Below, piece by piece: positions 1 through 6,524 of a stretch of DNA of 23,199 nucleotides. Every line of letters starts with the position of its first letter. Position 1 is the stretch's first letter. This DNA is from an uncultured Eubacterium sp. (lineage in GTDB: Bacteria; Bacillota; Clostridia; Lachnospirales; Lachnospiraceae), in assembly GCA_910580075.1 (NCBI GenBank), contig CAJTVR010000074.1, positions 1 through 23,199 on the forward strand. Reading direction: 5' to 3'. A program made the position numbers and the translations under genes. The notes under the pieces are model-generated. The model was not told the origin of the DNA and did no database searches. It saw nothing but the letters and a program-made list of their open reading frames with translations.

Positions 1-291
1 GGAGTGATCGGGGCGTTTGACAAACGCACAATCATAGAGCTTTCCGGTGATGTGATTAAAGAAATCGCACAGAAATATGAGAATGTGCAGAAAGGCGTAG
101 GTGATATAATGGGCGGAGCATTGATTGAAACAGAAGCACGAAGAATTTTAAACAAAGGCATAAGTGAAACTAAAAAGGAAACTGCACTCAGAATGCTGAA
201 AAGAGGAAAAATGACGGTAGAGGAAATTGCTGAGGATTCAGGTCTTAGTGTTGCGGAAGTGGAGCAACTTGCAGAGCTTCAGTCAGTGTAA
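1..291 (+). CDS. C-terminal part of a Rpn-type nuclease/transposase-like protein (5' end outside window)
   Basis: The reading frame is open from base 1 to a TAA at 289-291. A GTG at 4 has no visible ribosome site, so the true start is probably upstream and this is the tail of a longer protein. The last 35 residues (…MLKRGKMTVEEIAEDSGLSV…) form a short helix-turn-helix-like segment, which is the usual ending of the Rpn family of recombination-promoting nucleases/putative transposases and of several Lachnospiraceae accessory proteins. The catalytic PD-(D/E)XK part would lie upstream and cannot be seen, so nuclease activity is inferred only from the tail. It could equally be another protein sharing this tail. 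It is the first gene of an accessory stretch with other mobile-element remnants. Confidence 0.45.
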   Translation, partial: GVIGAFDKRTIIELSGDVIKEIAQKYENVQKGVGDIMGGALIETEARRILNKGISETKKETALRMLKRGKMTVEEIAEDSGLSVAEVEQLAELQSV

Positions 292-424
292 AGTGATAGT
301 GTTAAAATATGTAAAAAAGCAGTAATTTGATTTTGATTAAGTTATACATTGCATATATCATTGCCTTATTTTAGACCATTAACCAAATTATTTATGCATA
401 ATATAAGAATGGGAGAATATATTG

Positions 425-853
425 ATGGATATAGAAATTAACGATTATGAAATTTTGGATAGGGCAAATCAATTTAGAGATGCGGCGGATATACTAAAGC
501 AGTCAAATAAATTGATACCAACAGAATTAAATGCATGTTTAGCGTGTGAATTGTACTTAAAATATTTAGTTAATTTTGAAAAGGATGGTATTCAGACAAA
601 AACTAAGAAGCAGTTAGTGGCAGGACATGATTTAAAAGAGCTATATGATAAGTGTGATGATAGTATAAAAATTCTAATTATAGAAAAAATGGATGATGAT
701 TTTGAAACTCATTTAGAAAAAGTAAAATTGAATTTTGCTGTAATAAGATATGATTACGAACATGAAAAGGTTGTATACTCGCCTGCGTTTGTGATTAGAT
801 TTATGGAAATATTATCTGAAATATGTTGTTGTAGGCAAAACCACTATGTATAG
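425..853 (+). CDS. HEPN-domain protein (possible RNase of a toxin or defence type)
   Basis: A 142-residue protein, mostly helical by composition. An N-terminal helix resembles HEPN helices (ACELYLKYLV, then GHDLKELYDK about residues 68-76). Near the C-terminal third it has the motif R-Y-D-Y-E-H (about residues 108-113), which fits the RX4-6H catalytic signature of HEPN RNases. The ATG at 425 lies 9 nt after GGGAG (411-415); a TTG at 422 is the alternative start. The gene is much more AT-rich than the downstream half of the window, which suggests horizontal acquisition. HEPN proteins often pair with a nucleotidyltransferase (MNT) antitoxin, but none is visible on either side, so it is either solitary or has lost its partner. 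A rho-independent terminator follows at 891-937. The fold call rests on motif reading only. Confidence 0.55.
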   Translation: MDIEINDYEILDRANQFRDAADILKQSNKLIPTELNACLACELYLKYLVNFEKDGIQTKTKKQLVAGHDLKELYDKCDDSIKILIIEKMDDDFETHLEKVKLNFAVIRYDYEHEKVVYSPAFVIRFMEILSEICCCRQNHYV

Positions 854-890
854 TGAGGTATACAGAATAAAAATTTTATATTGTAGCCAT

Positions 891-937
891 AAAGCAGGGA
901 ATAACTGATGATTCAGATTTGTTTCCCTGTTTTTTTG
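891..937 (+). terminator. Rho-independent terminator after the HEPN gene
   Basis: CAGGGAA (895-901) pairs with TTCCCTG (923-929), followed directly by eight T residues. The A-rich 5' flank can extend the stem. It sits about 40 nt after the HEPN stop. Confidence 0.85.
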
Positions 938-958
938 TGGCATTTTTCAGAAACTTGT

Positions 959-988
959 GGATATGGCATTGTCAATAAGTCCATATCC
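959..988. repeat. 8-bp perfect inverted repeat
   Basis: GGATATGG (959-966) and CCATATCC (981-988) are separated by 14 nt. It lies just upstream of the recombinase-associated small ORF and may be an operator or part of the former element's control region. No function can be read from the sequence. Confidence 0.5.
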
Positions 989-1034
989 TTGTACAGCGTC
1001 AGGGCAATTACAGAAAATGGAAAGGATTAAGATT

Positions 1035-1310
1035 ATGGATAATGTGACAGGTAATTGCACCGATACAAAAGCAGGCATTACAGTAAAAACAGTCTTTGAC
1101 GGAAAACAGAGCGGACAGCAGGCATTTATGAAGCTGATACAAAGACAATACCGTATCAGTGGGGTAGATATACAAAATACTTATATTGATAAATCAGCAC
1201 ATAGTATTGACAAAACACAATATACAGACTATACTAAAGACAGTGAAGCAAATGTTGGCGGTACAACTGTTGGTTTTGCGGAAAACGGAGGACAGCATGA
1301 TGGATTCTAA
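1035..1310 (+). CDS. Small protein preceding a truncated serine recombinase (mobile-element remnant)
   Basis: A 91-residue ORF. The ATG at 1035 is chosen because AAAGGA (1021-1026) lies 8 nt upstream; the longer frame back to a GTG at 957 runs through an inverted repeat and has no ribosome site. The N-terminal half (GITVKTVFDGKQSGQQAFMKLI) looks like a compact beta-strand plus helix fold, and the tail is polar. Its end overlaps the ATG of the recombinase fragment at 1297, with the GGAGG (1287-1291) for that gene inside this one, so the two were translationally coupled. Small ORFs in this position occur in clostridial transposons that use large serine recombinases. I do not recognise a named family or function. 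Confidence 0.5.
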   Translation: MDNVTGNCTDTKAGITVKTVFDGKQSGQQAFMKLIQRQYRISGVDIQNTYIDKSAHSIDKTQYTDYTKDSEANVGGTTVGFAENGGQHDGF

Positions 1311-1443
1311 TTTCGCAGCATTACAGCAGCTTCACAGCAATTTACGGGTTGCCATATATTGCAAGCTCTCAAAGGACGATAATCAACTTTTTTTATACCA
1401 CATCAATCTGCAAATGATAATTAAGATTTACAAAAGCCCGTAA
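1297..1443 (+). pseudogene. Truncated large serine recombinase (N-terminal fragment)
   Basis: From the ATG at 1297 (GGAGG 5 nt upstream) the frame begins with a linker and then LRVAIYCKLSKDD, the typical first beta-strand and catalytic region of large serine (TnpX/resolvase-type) recombinases. The serine of the YCxLSKDD motif is present. After SKDD the similarity stops and the frame ends at a TAA (1441-1443) after about 48 residues, while full-length family members have several hundred. The catalytic domain, zinc ribbon and coiled coil are all missing, so it cannot be functional. It marks the deleted end of a former transposon or conjugative element. Confidence 0.7.
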
Positions 1444-1539
1444 ATTCCACGATTTGTTATGCAAATGTAAAGCCGGCCTGGTAGAATGCAAATGAGGTTT
1501 TTGGCATAATAGAAACATAAAATCAAAGGAGGAACACAT

Positions 1540-1794
1540 ATGGAATTTTCAGAAAAACTTCTAGCGTTACGCAAAGGCAGAGAGCAGACACGCACAAGAA
1601 TTTATAAAAATATTTTGTATTCAGCTGCCAGTTATTTAGTATTCTTAGCTGCATTCTTTGCAGAACATTACTTCTTTTTCTCCTTAGAATGGGAAGTATG
1701 GGGAAAACCTGTAATTTTTGCAGAATTTTTCATTGCAACTGCAATCGTTATAGTTATATGGGCAAAGAGTTTTGCTAATAAACAGAAAAACTAA
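1540..1794 (+). CDS. Small two-helix membrane protein with a truncated XRE-like N-terminus
   Basis: An 84-residue protein with a very strong ribosome site (AAAGGAGG at 1525-1532, 7 nt before ATG). The first 13 residues (MEFSEKLLALRKG) match the usual start of XRE/Cro-type helix-turn-helix regulators, but the rest of that domain is missing. The sequence goes straight into two hydrophobic segments, about residues 26-48 and 57-74, and ends in a basic tail. Many Lachnospiraceae have XRE regulators with C-terminal membrane helices, so this may be an internal deletion derivative that kept its start and membrane part. An extended -10 like element (TGGCATAAT, 1502-1510) precedes it. Function unknown. 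Confidence 0.6.
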   Translation: MEFSEKLLALRKGREQTRTRIYKNILYSAASYLVFLAAFFAEHYFFFSLEWEVWGKPVIFAEFFIATAIVIVIWAKSFANKQKN

Positions 1795-1874
1795 TTTTTA
1801 CTGGTATCAATTTTTAAAATGCGACAGCCCCCTGGCCATCGGAGGAAGCCCTCCGCTGGCTGGGCAGATCCTCC

Positions 1875-1973
1875 GGCCTCCCGGTCTGCTTTTGTAATTC
1901 TGTCCGGTTTCTGTCCGGGATGACGGCTGATTCCTGTTTCTTCCATGACGCGGTAAACCGTGCATCTGCCGCC
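1875..1973 (-). pseudogene. IS3-family transposase (OrfB-type) remnant
   Basis: Reading the minus strand from about 1973 to 1875 gives TVYRVMEETGISRHPGQKPD and then RITKADREA. This resembles the segment of IS3-family OrfB transposases that precedes the DDE core. There is no start, the frame breaks upstream, and similarity ends after REA, so the catalytic domain is absent. No inverted ends could be identified. It occupies the otherwise gene-free stretch 1795-2026. Recognition is from memory of the family pattern and needs a protein search. Confidence 0.5.
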
Positions 1974-2026
1974 TGTCCGGTTTCTTTTGCGGGTCTGGCT
2001 GCCGGTACTTTGTATTTCTTACTGGC

Positions 2027-2055
2027 TTGATTTTTACATCTGTGTGTGCTATGAT
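2027..2055 (+). promoter_or_regulatory. Sigma-A type promoter of the DUF134 gene
   Basis: TTGATT (2027-2032), a 17-nt spacer, and TATGAT (2050-2055) with an upstream TGC giving an extended -10. TATGA (2050-2054) and TCATA (2063-2067) form a short inverted repeat over the -10/start region and could be an operator. The initiation codon follows at 2090. Confidence 0.65.
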
Positions 2056-2089
2056 ATTATCGTCATATGTCGGAAATGGAGGTGGATGC

Positions 2090-2887
2090 ATGGCAAGGCC
2101 GGTCCGGTGCAGGAGAATCTGTTCTGAGCCAGAGTATGAGAGCTTTGCTCCGTGCGGAATGGAAGGCGCAGAGCCGGTGCAGCTGTCGGTAGATGAATTT
2201 GAGGCTGTCCGGCTCATTGACCATGAAAAGAGGACTCATGAACAGTGTGCCAGGCAGATGGGAATATCCCGTACCACAGTTACAGAAATGTACGAAAGAG
2301 CAAGATCAAAGATAGCTGACTGTATTGTCAATGGAAAAACACTTTGTATTTCCGGCGGGAATTATGTACTCTGTGACGGTTCTTTCGAAAAGTGCTGTGA
2401 CAGAAAATGCAGAAAAAGAAAACATACAGCCGCCAAAAAGGCTGTGGGTGGAAAGGAAGCAGAAATGAAAAAGATAGCGGTTACTTATGAAAATGGAGAT
2501 GTGTTCCAGCACTTTGGACATACGCAGCAGTTTAAAGTTTATGATATTGAAGACGGAAGGATTGCAGGTGAACAGGTAATAAGTACGCAGGGAAGCGGTC
2601 ATGGCGCTCTGGCAGGACTGCTTTGCGGGCTGCATGCAGATACTTTAATCTGCGGCGGAATCGGTGCAGGTGCCCGGACTGCATTAGCCCAGGCCGGAAT
2701 TCAGCTTTATGGAGGCGTGTCCGGAAGTGCAGATGAAGCAGTCCAGGCACTGCTTGCGGGAAATCTGCAGTTTCAGCCGGATGTCTGCTGCAGTCATCAC
2801 GGACACCACGGAGAAGGACATCACTGCGGTCATGAAGAAGGACATCACTGCGGTCAGGATAAGCATGGGTGTGCGGGAAACTGCTGA
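2090..2887 (+). CDS. DUF134 DNA-binding domain fused to a NifX/dinitrogenase iron-molybdenum cofactor-type domain
   Basis: 265 residues from ATG 2090 (GGAGG at 2078-2082, 7 nt away); an upstream in-frame ATG at 2027 lies in the promoter and is rejected. Residues 1-95 are a DUF134 domain (MARPVRCRRI start; LSVDEFEAVRLID; helix-turn-helix MGISRTTVTEMYERAR), a sigma-70-region-4-like DNA-binding family. A Cys/Lys-rich linker follows (about 95-124). Residues 126-225 resemble NifX/NafY-type cofactor-binding domains (KKIAVTYENGDVFQHFGHTQ … GGIGAGARTAL). The tail (233-265) is rich in His and Cys with a repeated GHHCG unit and probably binds metal. Both domains are known from metal/Fe-S cofactor contexts, so a metal- or cofactor-sensing regulator is a reasonable inference; its target is unknown. 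Residue 126 is a Met with its own AAAGGA (2452-2457) 7 nt upstream, so the second domain may also be made alone. Confidence 0.8.
   Translation: MARPVRCRRICSEPEYESFAPCGMEGAEPVQLSVDEFEAVRLIDHEKRTHEQCARQMGISRTTVTEMYERARSKIADCIVNGKTLCISGGNYVLCDGSFEKCCDRKCRKRKHTAAKKAVGGKEAEMKKIAVTYENGDVFQHFGHTQQFKVYDIEDGRIAGEQVISTQGSGHGALAGLLCGLHADTLICGGIGAGARTALAQAGIQLYGGVSGSADEAVQALLAGNLQFQPDVCCSHHGHHGEGHHCGHEEGHHCGQDKHGCAGNC
2813..2856 (+). repeat. 24-bp tandem repeat in the metal-binding tail
   Basis: GAAGGACATCACTGCGGTCA occurs at 2813-2832 and again, identical, at 2837-2856 (period 24, eight codons). It encodes the repeated EGHHCG part of the His/Cys tail and looks like recent in-frame slippage or duplication. 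Confidence 0.85.
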
Positions 2888-2904
2888 TTCAGGCTGCGGT
2901 GTGT

Positions 2905-2954
2905 AAAAATCTGCATCTGGGGAAAACGAAACGGCATAGCAGCTTCAGATTTTT
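2905..2954 (+). terminator. Possible terminator after the DUF134 gene
   Basis: AAAAATCTG (2905-2913) pairs with CAGATTTTT (2946-2954) over a 32-nt loop, 18 nt after the stop. The T-run is inside the stem arm, as in bidirectional clostridial terminators, but the loop is long. Confidence 0.45.
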
Positions 2955-3002
2955 GTGCCAGGGTGAGAACGGAATGCAATAAGCCGGGCATAGGCAGAAA
3001 AC

Positions 3003-3035
3003 CTGTATCCTGTGACGGTTCATCTCTGGATACAG
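3003..3035. repeat. 8-bp perfect hairpin
   Basis: CTGTATCC (3003-3010) and GGATACAG (3028-3035) with a 17-nt loop, inside the 461-nt gap between the DUF134 gene and the isomerase. No T-tract follows; role unknown. Confidence 0.5.
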
Positions 3036-3051
3036 AAAATAGAATACGGTT

Positions 3052-3086
3052 AAAAAGGCCGGTCTGTGATAATGACAGGCCTTTTT
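3052..3086. terminator. Rho-independent terminator
   Basis: AAAAAGGCC (3052-3060) pairs with GGCCTTTTT (3078-3086); inside, CTGT/ACAG can add four pairs. A-run and T-run on the two sides make it bidirectional in form. It separates the DUF134 transcript from the next promoter. Confidence 0.75.
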
Positions 3087-3248
3087 GTGTATGGCATATT
3101 AAAAAGGCTTTCGTATTTCAGGCGTTTTGGGATATTGAATAATAATGAAAGACGGGCTTCCAGAGTCTGCGTAGCGGGCAGGATACGGTAACGGCAGCTT
3201 TCAGCTGTCAATGAAAATGCTTCATCTGCGCCTGTGCCGGTGTCTGGG

Positions 3249-3277
3249 CTGACAAACAATGCCGCCGCTGTTATGAT
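3249..3277 (+). promoter_or_regulatory. Sigma-A type promoter of the sugar isomerase gene
   Basis: CTGACA (3249-3254), a 17-nt spacer and TATGAT (3272-3277), close to consensus with ideal spacing. It is about 70 nt before the isomerase ATG. Between the terminator at 3086 and this promoter nothing else is visible. Confidence 0.65.
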
Positions 3278-3348
3278 ACGTTCAGATTTAGAATTTTATA
3301 GAAGAAGGCAGCTTAAAAACAGTCTGCAGAGAGAAAGGGGGAAATCAT

Positions 3349-4236
3349 ATGAGACAAATTAAAATCGGAACCTGTGTTCCGGGCCCGCAGGCAGTTCAGT
3401 GGATACCGCATTTAAAAGATAAGGGGTTTGAAACATTTTCTATTAATTTTCATATGTCTTTGGAAGGCACAGATCTGGACAGGCTGGCGGATGAGCTGGA
3501 AAAAATGTTAAAAAACAGCGGTGTGAAGATAAGCACCGTCGGATTTTACTGCAATCCGATTCAGTATCCGCAGCACAGGGAGACACTGGAGCTTGTCATA
3601 AAGAAAGCAGAGCAGTTCGGAGCCTCGCATGTGAGTACATTTGCAGGAGCGCTGGAAGGAAAGCCTGTGGAAGAATCATTTTCAGAATTTGGCAGGGTTT
3701 TCAGGGATCTGGCAGATCTGTCTAAGGACAAAGGGATACGGCTGGGAATTGAAAACTGTCCGATGGGCGGTACATGGGAACGGGCATCCTGTAATATCGG
3801 ATTTCATCCAAAAGCCTGGGAGGCCATGTTCGAAGAAGTAAAAAATGATAATTTCGGGCTGGAATGGGAACCGGCACATCAGATGATACAGCTGATCGAC
3901 CCGGTAGCCCAGCTGAAACAGTGGTGTGCAAAAATTGTGCATGTACATGGTAAAGATGCATCTGTTGACTGGGACTGCATAAGACGCAGCGGGGTTATGG
4001 GAGCAGCTGATTATGCATGGTACCGGATGCCTGGATTTGGAGAAACTGACTGGAGGGATATTATTGCGATTCTGCACAAAAACGGGTATGAGGATGATAT
4101 CTGTATCGAAGGATATCATGACCCGGTTTACTACGGGGAATGGGAAATGACAGGGCAGCTTCATGCGCTCAGCTATCTGAAATGGTGCAGAGGAGGGGAA
4201 TTTGAGCCTGCGCCATGGTTCCATGAAGCAGGATGA
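3349..4236 (+). CDS. Sugar phosphate isomerase/epimerase (TIM-barrel, AP-endonuclease-2 family)
   Basis: 295 residues, the normal length for the family, with AAAGGGGG 6 nt before ATG. The family are cytoplasmic metal-dependent TIM barrels that isomerise or epimerise sugars, inositols and related polyols. Likely metal/catalytic positions can be read in order: E135 (LGIENCP), E172/E174 (GLEWEPAH), H198/H200 (VHVHGKD) and E254 (IEGYHD). The C-terminal GYHDPVYYGEWEM segment closes the barrel. The gene is monocistronic in appearance, with its own promoter and no sugar transporter or kinase beside it, so the substrate cannot be deduced. Family assignment is firm; specificity is open. Confidence 0.85.
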   Translation: MRQIKIGTCVPGPQAVQWIPHLKDKGFETFSINFHMSLEGTDLDRLADELEKMLKNSGVKISTVGFYCNPIQYPQHRETLELVIKKAEQFGASHVSTFAGALEGKPVEESFSEFGRVFRDLADLSKDKGIRLGIENCPMGGTWERASCNIGFHPKAWEAMFEEVKNDNFGLEWEPAHQMIQLIDPVAQLKQWCAKIVHVHGKDASVDWDCIRRSGVMGAADYAWYRMPGFGETDWRDIIAILHKNGYEDDICIEGYHDPVYYGEWEMTGQLHALSYLKWCRGGEFEPAPWFHEAG

Positions 4237-4274
4237 CGGTTTATATAAAATTTTGAACGCAGGATGCCGGCCTG

Positions 4275-4346
4275 GAGCGTGTTTAGACAATGCTTTCCAT
4301 GAGATAAGCTTCATAGTCTGCAGAGAATGATTTTGCAAACACGCTC
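4275..4346. repeat. MITE-like repeat, copy A (internally deleted)
   Basis: Ends are the 10-bp perfect inverted repeat GAGCGTGTTT (4275-4284) / AAACACGCTC (4337-4346). Its left ~50 bp aligns with the reverse complement of the right part of copy B (13535-13693): both share the end, an AATG.TT.CCAT block and a GCTTCA block. Its right end (GAATGATTTTGCAAACACGC) matches the other end of copy B. The interior present in copy B is missing here (72 bp against 159 bp). It lies between the isomerase and the convergent small gene. Confidence 0.75.
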
Positions 4347-4451
4347 TAAGCTGACAAAATTTCTGAATGCGGCAGCCTTTGCAGAGTACATAAAAGAACA
4401 TATGCGAAATCCTGCAGGGTCTGTAACAAAAACATATGTACTGGCTGCCGG

Positions 4452-4685
4452 CTATTCAAATGAATAGAAACGGGTCTTTTTCTTTTGCAGAGGCTCTGGC
4501 CGGAAATGGTTTATCAGCTGCTGCCGTTTGTCAATATTGTTTAAATACCGGCGGGGGTCATACCCGTATCGTTCCAGGGCTTCATCTAATTCCTTTGCTG
4601 TAAAATCATCCGGGCTGCTGTGAACTAAAAAATCATAAACATTTCTTTTATCCGGCATATTGTTAAATGCTGTCTTTAAAGCCAT
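4452..4685 (-). CDS. Small conserved-looking hypothetical protein
   Basis: 77 residues on the minus strand, with a strong AAAGGAGGG site 7 nt before ATG at 4685. It is hydrophilic, highly charged and predicted helical (DDFTAKELDEALERYGYDPRR), with no signal peptide or membrane segment and no motif I recognise. The DPRRYLNNIDKRQQLINHF segment could be a small DNA- or protein-binding helical unit, but this is a guess. The stop codon sits in the 16-bp palindrome CTATTCATTTGAATAG. The AT-rich upstream region (TATACT and TAAAAT on the minus strand) probably carries its promoter. Confidence 0.6.
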   Translation of the reverse strand: MALKTAFNNMPDKRNVYDFLVHSSPDDFTAKELDEALERYGYDPRRYLNNIDKRQQLINHFRPEPLQKKKTRFYSFE

Positions 4686-4773
4686 ACCAGTTCCCTCCTT
4701 TAGGTTTGTATTATTTTAATAGTATACTACACAATGCATGTGAATGATAGCCGAAACGTCTGTTCTGGATAAT

Positions 4774-4787
4774 ATGACATGCGTCAT
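4774..4787. promoter_or_regulatory. Palindrome, possible operator
   Basis: ATGAC-ATGC-GTCAT, perfect 5-bp arms, in the divergent gap between the small minus-strand gene and the chemoreceptor gene, about 40 nt upstream of the chemoreceptor promoter. Regulator unknown. Confidence 0.35.
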
Positions 4788-4825
4788 CATGCGGAAAAAG
4801 AGACGGAACTGTGAAGAAATGAGGG

Positions 4826-4854
4826 TTGTATTATCAGCCGGGGCAGGTTAATAT
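4826..4854 (+). promoter_or_regulatory. Probable promoter of the chemoreceptor gene
   Basis: TTGTAT (4826-4831), 17-nt spacer, TAATAT (4849-4854). No motility sigma factor (SigD) pattern was found here. Confidence 0.5.
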
Positions 4855-4944
4855 ACTCGGGGAAGCTGTGTTATAAAGCGGCTGGAAGCAACGAAGGCAT
4901 AAAACGGGAATAGCACAGAAATCATGCAGAAAGGACAGACGATT

Positions 4945-6378
4945 ATGGGATTACGAAAGAAAGATTTGATAGCTGCAATTGAATCTGTTTCGAGACTTGC
5001 GGATATGCAGTATGAACAGGCAAATGGGGAATTAAACAGCATGTACCGGCGGCTTGTAAAAGGCAGGAAAGAATTTGAACAGGCAGTGGTAAAGACTATG
5101 GATGCAGTCATTCATATGAGTGCCATGGATCTGACATTAGATACAAATATAAAAATACTGGATCAGATTAATCATTCGATGAAAGATACAGCGGATACAA
5201 TTACAGAAACGGCAGCCGCCGCAGCCGGAATATCCGGTGATGTATCAAAGGCCCATGAAAGCCTGACTGCTTCTATTGTTGATGTATCTGGCGAATCTGC
5301 AAAAATAATGGAAGAAATCTCCAGCTGTGAAAAACATCTGAATTCTGTAACGGAGTTTTCTTCAGATGCGATTTCCAATGCTATGGAAATGAAAGCGGAT
5401 ATTCAGGGGCTTTTAGATATTGTAAGCCACATGGGTGAAGCGATTGACGCAATTCATGCAATTTCTTCGCAGACCAATCTTCTGGCACTGAATGCTTCTA
5501 TTGAGGCAGCCCGGGCAGGAGAGTCAGGGAAAGGATTTGCGGTTGTGGCAGAGTCGATCCGCAAACTGGCAGATGAGACAAAAGTACTGACTGAGAGTAT
5601 GGGGACGTTTTTATCCAGTGTCAGGGATGCTTCTTTGAAAAGTGCTGGCAGTGTGGATACAACTGTTTCAGAACTTGAGCATATGAATGAAAATATACAG
5701 ATGATATGGAAGATAACCGGGGAAAGCCGTGAAAGCATCGTACATATCAATGATTCCGTTTCTTCCATAGCATCCGTCAGTGAACAGATCAGCAGTTCCA
5801 TGGATGAAATGGATACGCACACCCGGTATGTAAACGGACTGTGCAGTAACCTGAAAGAACATGCACAGTCTCTGGAAGTCTCCAGCAAATCCATTGCAGA
5901 ATTAATAGATCCGTCAAAAGAAATTGAAAAGCATCTGGATGAATCAGCCAGAATCATGGGGCAAATGGCACAGGATACGTTTTATATGCTGGATAACCAG
6001 GTGATTCTCCACTGCATTAAAAGCGCGATTGACGCACATTACAGCTGGCTCGCTGCTCTGGGGGAAATGGCACAGAGCGGACAGCTCAGGCCGCTCCAGA
6101 CAGACTGTACAAAATGCGGTTTTGGTCATTTTTATTATGCGTTTAAGCCGGCTAATGAAGGGATTCAGGATTTGTGGAAGGGACTTGAGGAAAAACATAA
6201 GATATTTCATTCTTTTGGCACAGAAATGATTTCAGCTATTGAGTCTGGCAGTACCGGCCGGCTGAAGCAGATTTACGAAAAGGCGGAATTGTGTTCAGGG
6301 GATCTGGCTGCGGATTTTGAAAAACTGTATGAGATGATCGGGAATCTGACAAAGGAGAATATACGGATATTTGAATAA
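4945..6378 (+). CDS. Soluble methyl-accepting chemotaxis protein with C-terminal CZB zinc-binding domain
   Basis: 477 residues from ATG 4945, chosen because AAAGGA (4930-4935) is 9 nt upstream; the ATG at 4924 has no ribosome site. There is no signal peptide or membrane helix, so it is cytoplasmic. Residues about 60-330 are a long coiled-coil signalling domain with the conserved hairpin tip at 169-208 (AIHAISSQTNLLALNASIEA … GKGFAVVAESIRKLA), which contacts CheA and CheW. Residues about 352-428 form a CZB domain: H365 in AHYSW, C391 in CGFGHFY, and H418/H422, the zinc ligands expected for the family. In other bacteria CZB chemoreceptors respond to oxidants or zinc. The next gene is a hybrid kinase 146 nt downstream; no other chemotaxis gene is in view, so it may serve chemotaxis genes elsewhere or a local pathway. 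Confidence 0.88.
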   Translation: MGLRKKDLIAAIESVSRLADMQYEQANGELNSMYRRLVKGRKEFEQAVVKTMDAVIHMSAMDLTLDTNIKILDQINHSMKDTADTITETAAAAAGISGDVSKAHESLTASIVDVSGESAKIMEEISSCEKHLNSVTEFSSDAISNAMEMKADIQGLLDIVSHMGEAIDAIHAISSQTNLLALNASIEAARAGESGKGFAVVAESIRKLADETKVLTESMGTFLSSVRDASLKSAGSVDTTVSELEHMNENIQMIWKITGESRESIVHINDSVSSIASVSEQISSSMDEMDTHTRYVNGLCSNLKEHAQSLEVSSKSIAELIDPSKEIEKHLDESARIMGQMAQDTFYMLDNQVILHCIKSAIDAHYSWLAALGEMAQSGQLRPLQTDCTKCGFGHFYYAFKPANEGIQDLWKGLEEKHKIFHSFGTEMISAIESGSTGRLKQIYEKAELCSGDLAADFEKLYEMIGNLTKENIRIFE

Positions 6379-6524
6379 GCAGTCATTTTATGCGTGAATC
6401 GCTTCTCTGTATTGAAAACGCGGACTTTATACCTTATAATGGAAACAGTACCAGAATGGGAGGAGAGAAAGAAAGGCCCGTTCTGACGGAATACGGTTTA
6501 GGGTTTTATCAGGAGGGAACGGTT

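Noticed and set aside
1795..2026. Minus-strand ORF 2217-1807 as a gene
   Set aside because: It covers the DUF134 promoter and gene start in antisense; the only family-like signal is in another frame and is the IS3 remnant.
3682..4401. 239-codon open frame on the minus strand
   Set aside because: Mostly antisense to the sugar isomerase gene and running through MITE-like copy A; no ribosome site or known motif.
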